Source: Bacillota bacterium
GTDB lineage: Bacteria > Bacillota > Negativicutes > Sporomusales > CTSoil-080
NCBI GenBank assembly: GCA_017889625.1
Contig: JAGGAD010000025.1
Location: 1 to 63,089 of the forward strand
Length of the DNA: 63,089 nucleotides
Direction of reading: 5' to 3'
Positions 1-6,762 of the stretch are shown here, piece after piece (the first letter of the stretch is position 1; every line of letters starts with the position of its first letter). Made by a program: the position numbers and the translations under genes. The notes beneath the pieces were generated by a model, which was not told where the DNA came from, did no database searches, and was given only the letters and a program-made list of their open reading frames with translations.

Positions 1-45
1 TTCCCAAGCCGTGGGTCGCGAGTTCGAATCTCGTCGCCCGCTCCA
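1..45 (+). tRNA. tRNA-Gly(CCC), 3' part only
   Basis: The window opens inside a tRNA. The first bases form an anticodon loop reading TT-CCC-AA, followed by the 3' half of the anticodon stem, a T-arm with the GTTCGAAT core, and an acceptor 3' strand ending CGCCCGC-T-CCA with the CCA encoded. The CCC anticodon and this acceptor sequence fit tRNA-Gly. The 5' half lies outside the window, so the anticodon stem cannot be fully checked. Confidence 0.85.
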
Positions 46-56
46 GTAGAATCAAG

Positions 57-88
57 GCCTCCAGACATTTGCCTGGAGGCTGTTTTGT
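57..88 (+). terminator. Intrinsic terminator after tRNA-Gly
   Basis: GCCTCCAG (57-64) pairs with CTGGAGGC (73-80) and is followed by a T-rich tail. It should end the tRNA transcript and insulates the region to its right. Confidence 0.85.
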
Positions 89-152
89 GTTTATTAATAT
101 GAAAAATATTGGCTTGGACAATATCAAAAAAATTTAGCTGTTTTATATAGGT

Positions 153-1037
153 TTAATTATTTTTAGACAAGAACGTGATAATAAAGTCTTTAAATTGCTC
201 CACGGGAGGAGACATATAGCGATTTTTTACCCACGCCATAGCAATAGTACGATAACATTTTGGACGAGATATGGGGATAAATGAAACGTGTGCTTGATTA
301 AGGGCTATGTTGTGAGGAATAAGGGCAACACCCATATTTGCTTCAACAAGGCCAGCTAATGTTAAAATTTCTTCTCCTTCAAAGGCAATAGCTGGGTGTG
401 CGCCGATAGATTCAAAAAAAGAATCAGTTAAGACTCTAAGACCGTAGTCTTTTTTTAATGTAACAAGCGGGTCGTCCGCAAGCTCGGAAAGCTCAATGGA
501 GGTGCGGTGTGCAAGGTGATGGGTAGTGGGAACGACGGCGAATATTTCTTGATTAAATAGTGGTTGCCAAGCAATAGTTTCCCGATTAATTGCACGCGCA
601 CATAGGCACAAATCAACCGTTCCTTTTTCTAATTGATCAAGCAAAGTTGAAGTAGAACTTTGAAATAAACGGAACTGTACACTGGGATGGTTTGTTTTGT
701 ACGTACTTAATAGTTGGGGTACAATGTTAGTCCCTAATGATAATAAAAAAGCTAGCGAGATAATGCCGTGATTAGGGTTAACCATATCTTGAATAATCTT
801 TTTGCCGTCTTCAACTTTTTGCAGTGATTCTCGCACATATTGTAAAAAAACAAATCCATAGCGGTTGAGAGAAATTTGTTTTCCACTGCGGTTAAATAGC
901 GGAAATCCAATTTCTTCTTCTAATTTTGCAATTGATCGGCTGAGCGCGGGTTGAGATATTGATAAAATTTCGGCTGCGCGAGTAAAGTGTTGTACGGTGG
1001 CTAATGTTTTGAAATATTCAAGTTGGTGCCATTCCAT
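153..1037 (-). CDS. LysR-family transcriptional regulator
   Basis: This is a 294-residue LysR-type regulator. The winged helix-turn-helix lies at about residues 4-62 (FTRAAEILSISQPALSRSI type) and is followed by a linker helix and a LysR substrate-binding domain (about 90-290). The family normally activates a divergent or neighbouring operon on binding a small aromatic or organic acid. It is transcribed away from the MFS gene at 1281, and the 243-bp gap contains one copy of a 39-bp element that recurs at 4613. Inference: it controls the transporter and possibly the nicotinate genes. The effector cannot be read from the sequence; nicotinate or 6-hydroxynicotinate are natural guesses. Confidence 0.9.
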   Translation of the reverse strand: MEWHQLEYFKTLATVQHFTRAAEILSISQPALSRSIAKLEEEIGFPLFNRSGKQISLNRYGFVFLQYVRESLQKVEDGKKIIQDMVNPNHGIISLAFLLSLGTNIVPQLLSTYKTNHPSVQFRLFQSSTSTLLDQLEKGTVDLCLCARAINRETIAWQPLFNQEIFAVVPTTHHLAHRTSIELSELADDPLVTLKKDYGLRVLTDSFFESIGAHPAIAFEGEEILTLAGLVEANMGVALIPHNIALNQAHVSFIPISRPKCYRTIAMAWVKNRYMSPPVEQFKDFIITFLSKNN

Positions 1038-1187
1038 CGGATTGACCTACTTTCGCTAGTTAGTATTGATAAGGGGTATTGTTCTATATATTAATTAATA
1101 AATAATTAAATTAATAGTCAAAGCATAGCTTTTAAGTAGTTATATTGTCAATTATTTTGTGAGGAAAAAGTCTTCACCTTATAATTA

Positions 1188-1226
1188 CAGTGCATCAATT
1201 TGATAGAAATAATGCATTGGAAATAT
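1188..1226. promoter_or_regulatory. Operator-like repeat, copy 1
   Basis: A 39-bp stretch matches a second copy at 4613-4651 at 32 of 39 positions when compared by eye. It contains an imperfect dyad (TGCAT ... ATGCA) and ends in TTGGAA, which can serve as a -35 element with TAATAT about 18 bp downstream. It sits between the divergent LysR and MFS genes, the usual place for a LysR activator site. The assignment to this LysR is inference. Confidence 0.5.
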
Positions 1227-1280
1227 TAATAGAAAGTCGGTAATATAGTAAACATATAATACGTAACGGGGCTGGTAAAG

Positions 1281-2492
1281 ATGAAACCACAATATATAGC
1301 ACTTAATAGTAAACAATATTGGAAAACAAACATTGCATTGTTTTTAGGGAGCTTCGTTACCTTCGCTTTACTGTATTGCGTACAGCCCCTTATTCCGGTT
1401 TTCTCCAAAGAATTCGAAGTTTCGCCAGCAACCTCTAGTTTAAGTGTTTCTTTGGCAACGGCTGGGCTTGCAGTTTCAATGATTGTTATGTCATGGTTAT
1501 CGGATAAAAAGGGAAGAAAATTAATTATGACCATAGCCCTTTTGGGATCAAGTTTTTTTACTTGCTTATCCGTATTTAGCACTAATTTTTATTTTATGTT
1601 GTTTGTGCGGACTTTATCAGGGGTTATGCTGGCCGGATTTCCGGCGATTGCTATGGCTTATATCAATGAAGAAATTGATCCCAAACATGTAGGCTTGGTG
1701 ATGGGGATTTATGTAAGCGGAAATTCAGTTGGCGGCCTATTGGGGCGGATTATAGTCAGCGCTATAACAGATTTTTTCTCATGGCATATTGCGATTGGCT
1801 TTTTGGGGATAGTTAGTTTCTTAATTAGTATATGGTTTTGGTTTAATTTACCGAATTCGAATAATTTTGTCGTAAAAAATCAGCGCTTTGGTGATATGGT
1901 ATGTTCGCTAAAAGATTTTTTGCGTAATAAGCGGCTAATTTCTTTATATAGTGTAGGATTTCTAATAATGGGCGCTTTTGTTTCATTATACAATTATATT
2001 AGTTATCCGCTAATGGCACCGCCCTATAATTTAAGTCAAACGGTGGTTGGATGTATCTTTTTTGTTTATCTTATTGGAACCTTTAGTTCCACGTTTATGG
2101 GGACAATGGCGGATAAACATGGCAGTGGAGTTATTCTTGGTTTTGCAATTGCTTGTATGCTGGCAGGGGGCTTGCTAACGTTATCGGTGAGTATATACAG
2201 TAAAGGAATTGGCTTGGCATTGGTTACTTTCGGCTTTTTTGGTGGACATTCTGTAACCAGTAGCTGGGTGGCGAAATCTGCTAAGACTAATCGCGCGCAA
2301 GCCTCATCTTTGTATCTGCTGTTTTACTATCTTGGTTCCAGTGTGCTTGGCGCATTTGGTGGTAAGTTTTTATTATGGCAAGGTTGGAATGGTGTTGTAC
2401 TCTTAATGGTTATTGCGTTGTGCTTGGCGATGGTTATTGTGCTTAGACTGTTATTGGTTGATCGTCAGGTCGAAAGAGTGGTTGGCAGTTAA
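1281..2492 (+). CDS. MFS transporter, YnfM/YybF-like
   Basis: This 403-residue protein has twelve predicted membrane segments and the MFS loop 2-3 signature SDKKGRK near residue 75. It resembles the YnfM/YybF group of 12-TM drug or metabolite exporters that are often paired with a divergent LysR gene, as here (LysR at 153-1037). The substrate is unknown. Because it heads the nicotinate region it could export an intermediate or a related aromatic acid, but it is clearly a different MFS subgroup from the two NiaP-like transporters at 3284 and 4874. A hairpin terminator follows at 2541. Confidence 0.85.
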   Translation: MKPQYIALNSKQYWKTNIALFLGSFVTFALLYCVQPLIPVFSKEFEVSPATSSLSVSLATAGLAVSMIVMSWLSDKKGRKLIMTIALLGSSFFTCLSVFSTNFYFMLFVRTLSGVMLAGFPAIAMAYINEEIDPKHVGLVMGIYVSGNSVGGLLGRIIVSAITDFFSWHIAIGFLGIVSFLISIWFWFNLPNSNNFVVKNQRFGDMVCSLKDFLRNKRLISLYSVGFLIMGAFVSLYNYISYPLMAPPYNLSQTVVGCIFFVYLIGTFSSTFMGTMADKHGSGVILGFAIACMLAGGLLTLSVSIYSKGIGLALVTFGFFGGHSVTSSWVAKSAKTNRAQASSLYLLFYYLGSSVLGAFGGKFLLWQGWNGVVLLMVIALCLAMVIVLRLLLVDRQVERVVGS

Positions 2493-2533
2493 AGCTGGAC
2501 CGTGGCAAGGTGAAAATAGAATAGGTTATTGAA

Positions 2534-2582
2534 GGCAATGAAGCCGATGGATGCAGAAATATCTGCGTGTATCGGCTTTTTT
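2534..2582 (+). terminator. Terminator overlapping a GGC-N6-GCC mini-hairpin
   Basis: A terminator stem (AAGCCGAT from 2541, with ATCGGCTT near 2571-2579, then a T-run) follows the MFS gene. Its 5' arm overlaps a small hairpin, GGC-AATGAA-GCC (2534-2545), so the two folds exclude each other. The same arrangement recurs at 4750 and, on the minus strand, at 61801-61812. It may be a plain terminator or a regulated read-through site ahead of the DUF1185 gene. Confidence 0.65.
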
Positions 2583-2665
2583 ATATAATTTTTCCGGTAT
2601 GTGCATTTATAACACAGTAACTGTACCGTATCGCATAATTAAGAAGCAAAAAAGGAGGATGTAAC

Positions 2666-3250
2666 ATGGAAACTAAAATTAGAAAAGTTGTTACCGTAAT
2701 TGAAGAAGTTTATGCAGATGGTCGTAAAATGGTAGATAAGCCGTATAAAAAATGTGCGGCAATCGCAGTAATCCAAAATCCTTTTGCAGGAAAATATGTA
2801 GAGGATTTAAGTATTTTAACCGATATCGGGGAGTATTTAGGGGAACTGTTGGCGCAGACTGCAGTAAAAACAATGGAAATTGATCCAGCAAAAGTAGAAA
2901 GTTATGGAAAAGGTGCCATTGTTGGTGAACTGGGTGAACTGGAACATGCGGCAGCTATCTTGCATCCTAAACTGGGAAAACCGATGCGGGAGGCCGTCGG
3001 TGGTGGTAAAGCTATAATTCCATCGGCTAAAAAGCTGGGGACGCTTGGAACTACGCTGGATGTACCGCTTCATTATAAAGATGCTGCATTTGTTAGAACT
3101 CACTATGATGCGATGGAAGTGCGGCTAAATGATGCACCGAAAGCGGATGAGATAGTTGTAGCGGTCGTTGTTACTACTGGCGGGCGCCCGCATCCACGCA
3201 TTGGAGGGCTGCAGAAAGCAGAGATTAAGGGAGAAGATGGGTTGCGCTAA
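2666..3250 (+). CDS. Amino acid synthesis family protein (DUF1185)
   Basis: This 194-residue protein matches the family labelled 'amino acid synthesis' (DUF1185, Pfam AA_synth), a small cytoplasmic family whose biochemical role I do not know. It contains conserved-looking stretches GKGAIVGELGE (about residues 81-91), HPKLGKPMREAVGGGKAIIPS (about 99-119) and GGRPHPRIGG (172-181). Length agrees with the family, and an AAGGAGG site supports the start. It lies between the MFS gene and the first NiaP-like transporter, 33 bp upstream of the latter, so it is probably co-transcribed with it. That position suggests a role in handling nicotinate or a derived intermediate, but no reaction can be assigned. 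Confidence 0.8.
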   Translation: METKIRKVVTVIEEVYADGRKMVDKPYKKCAAIAVIQNPFAGKYVEDLSILTDIGEYLGELLAQTAVKTMEIDPAKVESYGKGAIVGELGELEHAAAILHPKLGKPMREAVGGGKAIIPSAKKLGTLGTTLDVPLHYKDAAFVRTHYDAMEVRLNDAPKADEIVVAVVVTTGGRPHPRIGGLQKAEIKGEDGLR

Positions 3251-3283
3251 TAAATACCACAATAAATGCAAGGAGAAATTATT

Positions 3284-4600
3284 ATGAATATAATTGCAGA
3301 AAGACTTGAAAATTTGCCGCTACGTAGATGGCATTGGAAACTATTATTGATGATTGCAGTCGGATGGGCTTTTGATGCGATGGATACCGGTATTGTATCT
3401 TTCGTTTTACCTAAGTTGATGACACTGTGGCAATTGACTCCAACGCAAGTCGGCTTTATCGGAAGTATTGGTCTGGTTGGTATGGCGGTAGGTGCGGCTC
3501 TATCGGGAACGTTGGCAGATTATTTAGGGCGTAAAAAGCTTTTGCTCATTACAATGGTGGTATATGGTCTTGCAACAGGCGGTTGTGGTTTGGCTGTAAA
3601 TTATGAGTGGCTGCTGGTAATGCGGTTTCTAGTTGGCTTTGGACTTGGTGGACAGGTGCCAGTTGCGGTGACATTAATGAGTGAATACGCCCCGAAAAAA
3701 TACCGCGGACGGATGATTGTACTTTTAGAGAGCTCGTGGGCAATAGGTTGGTTGATTGCAGCAATTGTTTCGTATCTTATAATACCAAAGTTTGGTTGGC
3801 AGATTGCGTTTTTTATTGGGGCCATTCCTGCATTATGGGTGTTCTACCTTTGGAAGCATGTACCGGAATCAGCAGTATATTTGGCTAATAAGGGACGTTT
3901 GGAAGAAGCGCATGCGATTGTCTGTGAAGTAGAACGAGCAGCCGGGGTTGCTTGTGGACAGCCGCCAATTAGACAAGAATTTCTAGGTTCGACTAAAACT
4001 TCTTCGGTAACCTTTACAACGTTATTTAGTCACTTGTATCTCAAAAAGACAATTTGCTTATGGATTCTGTGGTTTGGACTAGTATTTTCTTATTACGGCA
4101 TATTTATGTGGTTACCGACTCTTTTAGTTAAATCGGGACATAGTATGGTGCAATCATTTGAATTTGTAATTTGGATGACCTTGGCACAAATTCCGGGGTA
4201 TTTTACAGCAGCAGCGTTGGTGGACAAAATAGGGAGAAAGCCGACTCTGGGTGGTTTCTTAATCTTGTGTGCAGCTTCAGCGTATATGTTTGGCAATGCC
4301 TCCAGTTGGGAGCAAATCGTGTTATGGGGATGTTTGATGTCCTTTTTCAACTTGGGAGCCTGGGGCCTTTTATACACCTATACACCGGAGTTGTATCCAA
4401 CCGAAGTTAGGGCCTCTGGAGCCGGTTGGGCTGGTGCCTGTGGAAGAATTGGCGGAATGCTGGCGCCGATGGCTGTTGGTGGATTGTTTACCGGTCCAGA
4501 TAAATTTTCCTTAGTATTTGCAATGTTTACTGGTGTAATGGTATTGATTGCGCTTAATGTGTTTGTTCTCGGCGAAGAAACTATGAATAAATCGCTGTAA
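3284..4600 (+). CDS. NiaP-like niacin transporter, MFS (copy 1)
   Basis: This 438-residue, 12-TM MFS protein strongly resembles the NiaP niacin/nicotinate permease as I remember it from Bacillus subtilis. Shared features are FDAMD in TM1, the GRKK loop near residue 80, an RGRxIVLLES-WAxGW stretch, VFSYYGxFxWLP, and LGAWGxLYxYTPExYPT in the C-terminal half. The start was chosen at 3284 because AAGGAG lies 8 bp ahead; the ATG at 3266 overlaps that site. It is followed by a paralogue at 4874 and then by nicotinate dehydrogenase, so uptake of nicotinate (or an analogue such as 6-hydroxynicotinate) is the likely job. Substrate is inferred from family and context. Confidence 0.85.
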   Translation: MNIIAERLENLPLRRWHWKLLLMIAVGWAFDAMDTGIVSFVLPKLMTLWQLTPTQVGFIGSIGLVGMAVGAALSGTLADYLGRKKLLLITMVVYGLATGGCGLAVNYEWLLVMRFLVGFGLGGQVPVAVTLMSEYAPKKYRGRMIVLLESSWAIGWLIAAIVSYLIIPKFGWQIAFFIGAIPALWVFYLWKHVPESAVYLANKGRLEEAHAIVCEVERAAGVACGQPPIRQEFLGSTKTSSVTFTTLFSHLYLKKTICLWILWFGLVFSYYGIFMWLPTLLVKSGHSMVQSFEFVIWMTLAQIPGYFTAAALVDKIGRKPTLGGFLILCAASAYMFGNASSWEQIVLWGCLMSFFNLGAWGLLYTYTPELYPTEVRASGAGWAGACGRIGGMLAPMAVGGLFTGPDKFSLVFAMFTGVMVLIALNVFVLGEETMNKSL

Positions 4601-4612
4601 TATCAATAATTA

Positions 4613-4651
4613 AAATGTATTGATTTTATAGAAATAATGCATTGGCAATAT
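4613..4651 (+). promoter_or_regulatory. Operator-like repeat, copy 2
   Basis: This is the second copy of the 39-bp element at 1188-1226. It contains AATGTATT and AATGCATT half-sites and ends in TTGGCA; TATAAT lies about 19 bp further on, near 4667. The copy therefore overlaps a possible -35 box of a promoter for the second NiaP-like gene and the dehydrogenase genes behind it. The shared regulator is inferred to be the LysR protein at 153-1037. Confidence 0.5.
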
Positions 4652-4749
4652 GTAAAAGAGATGTTGTATAATAACGACATAAAACATGTTTTTATGATAA
4701 AAATTTACACCACAATTAAGGTTTGGATTTTTATTAGAGACATCTCTTT

Positions 4750-4816
4750 GGCAACGAGGCCGATGGACTAAGGTTATTATCATGAGATAATCTTGTCCTC
4801 CGGCCTCGTTATTTTT
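4750..4816 (+). terminator. Leader terminator/attenuator before the second NiaP-like gene
   Basis: A long stem (AACGAGGCCG from 4753; CCGGCCTCGTT ending at 4810) is followed by ATTTTTGTTTT. Its 5' arm contains the mini-hairpin GGC-AACGAG-GCC (4750-4761), which would have to open for the terminator to form. It lies downstream of the promoter-like element at 4613, in the leader of the operon starting at 4874, so attenuation is possible. It could also simply end transcripts from the gene at 3284. Confidence 0.65.
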
Positions 4817-4873
4817 GTTTTCGGAAAATTATCAATAAAAAAGTAGATAAAACCGAAATGGGAGAGAAATACA

Positions 4874-6220
4874 ATGATAAACAAAGAAGAAGCAAAATTT
4901 ATTATCGCCCGTTTAGACAATTTACCTCTTTCTCGGTTTCACTATAAAATGTTGGTTGTTAACGGTTTTGCATGGGCATTTGATGCTTTTGATGTAGGTT
5001 TAGTTACCTTTGTAGTTACTGCTCTAACACAGGCTTGGAGCTTAAATACGGCGGAAATTGGTATTTTGCTGAGCTCAGGTATGGCTGGTATGATTCTAGG
5101 TGCATTTTTATCAGGACCGTTGGCTGATCGTTTTGGGCGTAAAGCAGTATTTAAATGGACGATGCTTATTTTTTCGATTTTCTCACTTTTGTGTGCAGTG
5201 GCTTGGAATTTTTGGTCACTAGTAATATTTCGTTTTTTTGTTGGCCTGGGGCTAGGCGGGGAAACTCCAGTGGTAACCTCCTTGCTGGGAGAATTTGTTC
5301 CGGCCAAAGACAGAGGAAAAGTGCAAGGTTTATTGAATTGTTTCTGGGCGATTGGTTGGTTGGGAGCTGCACTAATCTCATTTTACTTGATTCCAACGAT
5401 TGGTTGGCGCTGGGCCTTTGTCTCTGGGGCACTTCCCGCCTTTTATCTCTGGATAGTACGGCTGCATATTCCGGAATCACCGCGGTGGTTGGCGCTTAAG
5501 GGGCGCGTACAGGAAGCAAAAGAAATTATGGAGCAAATAGAAGCGGTTGTTGCACGTACGCATAAAATTGAACCGGTGACGGAAGCGAGTGTAAGCAGTG
5601 TCCCTGACGTAGAAAAGAGTTCAATCAAGGATTTGTTTAGGGGGAGATATTTGCAACGTACGGCAATGCTATGGATTCTTTGGTTTTTCGGGATGTTTGC
5701 TTATTATGGGTTGTTTTCCTGGATGCCGACGCTTCTCGTAAAGGCTGGGCACAGCATGGTAAAGTCGTTTGAATATGTTTTGTTTTTACAAATTGCTTAT
5801 TTGCCTAATCAGATTCTCTCTGCCTACCTTATGGACAAATTTGGCCGCAAGTGGCCGTTGATCATCAATTTGATTTTATCAGGAATTATGACAGTTATTT
5901 TTGGTTGGGCGTTGGGAAGCAACCTTAATACCATGGAGGTATTATTCTTTGGCCTTCTGACTTCGTTTTGTGTTTCTGGGGTTTGGGCTATCACTTATAC
6001 TTATACACCGGAACTTTATCCAACAGGAATTCGGGTTACTGGTACGAGTTGGGCGGCGACTTGCTCACGGTTTGGTTCTATGTTGGCCCCGTTGATTATT
6101 GGATATAGTTTAAACTCATTGGGTATTTCCGGAGTGTATGGTGTGATCGCGTTTGCATTTGTGGTTGCTGGCCTTGCTGTTATTTTTTGGGGAAAAGAAA
6201 CCAGAGGGCAGCATTTATAA
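4874..6220 (+). CDS. NiaP-like niacin transporter, MFS (copy 2)
   Basis: This 448-residue, 12-TM MFS protein is a paralogue of the transporter at 3284. It shares RLDNLPLSRFHYK at the N-terminus, FDAFDVG in TM1, ADRFGRK, RGKVQGLLNCFWAIGW and YTYTPELYPTGIR. It differs by a longer charged central loop around residues 220-255. It belongs to the same NiaP/aromatic-acid symporter group. Its stop codon is 46 bp before the dehydrogenase FeS subunit gene, so it probably starts the catabolic operon. Two copies may differ in substrate, for example nicotinate versus 6-hydroxynicotinate, or in affinity; this cannot be decided here. Confidence 0.83.
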   Translation: MINKEEAKFIIARLDNLPLSRFHYKMLVVNGFAWAFDAFDVGLVTFVVTALTQAWSLNTAEIGILLSSGMAGMILGAFLSGPLADRFGRKAVFKWTMLIFSIFSLLCAVAWNFWSLVIFRFFVGLGLGGETPVVTSLLGEFVPAKDRGKVQGLLNCFWAIGWLGAALISFYLIPTIGWRWAFVSGALPAFYLWIVRLHIPESPRWLALKGRVQEAKEIMEQIEAVVARTHKIEPVTEASVSSVPDVEKSSIKDLFRGRYLQRTAMLWILWFFGMFAYYGLFSWMPTLLVKAGHSMVKSFEYVLFLQIAYLPNQILSAYLMDKFGRKWPLIINLILSGIMTVIFGWALGSNLNTMEVLFFGLLTSFCVSGVWAITYTYTPELYPTGIRVTGTSWAATCSRFGSMLAPLIIGYSLNSLGISGVYGVIAFAFVVAGLAVIFWGKETRGQHL

Positions 6221-6266
6221 AAATATTGATGCGCAGCTGGTTACAATCAAATTGGGGGCTAATAAA

Positions 6267-6740
6267 ATGGAAGAAAAAATGAAAATTAAGTTTCTGTTAA
6301 ATAAAAAAAATATAGAAGTAGAAGTATTGCCAAACCGTCGGCTAATTGATTTTTTGCGGGATGATTTGGATTTGATAGGAACAAAATTAGGGTGTGGCGA
6401 GGGAGATTGTGGCGCTTGCACTGTAATTATTAATGGAAAAACCGCGAATTCATGCTTGGTATTAGCACCGCAGGTTGACGGTAAAGAAGTGATTACGATT
6501 GAGGGATTAGGGGATTATGATAAACTAGATTCTTTGCAGCAAGCGTTTATTGATGAGGGCGCGGTTCAGTGTGGTTTTTGTACTCCGGGGATGTTGTTGT
6601 CGGCAAAAACGCTTTTGGATGAAAATCCGAAGCCAAGCCGGGAAGAAATTATGCGTTCCATGTCGGGCAATCTTTGCCGCTGTACCGGGTATGTGAAAAT
6701 TGCAAATGCAATTGAAAAGGTGGCTAACGCAAATAACTAA
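6267..6740 (+). CDS. ndhS: Nicotinate dehydrogenase, 2x[2Fe-2S] subunit
   Basis: This 157-residue protein is the small iron-sulfur subunit of a xanthine-dehydrogenase-family hydroxylase. The N-terminal plant-type [2Fe-2S] site uses C43, C48, C51 and C63 (GCGEGDCGAC context), and the C-terminal helical site uses C102, C105, C137 and C139 (CGFCTPG and CRC). It passes electrons from the molybdenum centre to FAD. The start at 6267 follows a GGGGG ribosome site; an upstream in-frame extension would run into the transporter gene. The Mo subunit gene follows 22 bp later. Assignment to nicotinate as substrate rests on the adjacent enamidase and 6-hydroxynicotinate reductase genes. Confidence 0.88.
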   Translation: MEEKMKIKFLLNKKNIEVEVLPNRRLIDFLRDDLDLIGTKLGCGEGDCGACTVIINGKTANSCLVLAPQVDGKEVITIEGLGDYDKLDSLQQAFIDEGAVQCGFCTPGMLLSAKTLLDENPKPSREEIMRSMSGNLCRCTGYVKIANAIEKVANANN

Positions 6741-6762
6741 GGCAGTAGGGGCGATAGATATT

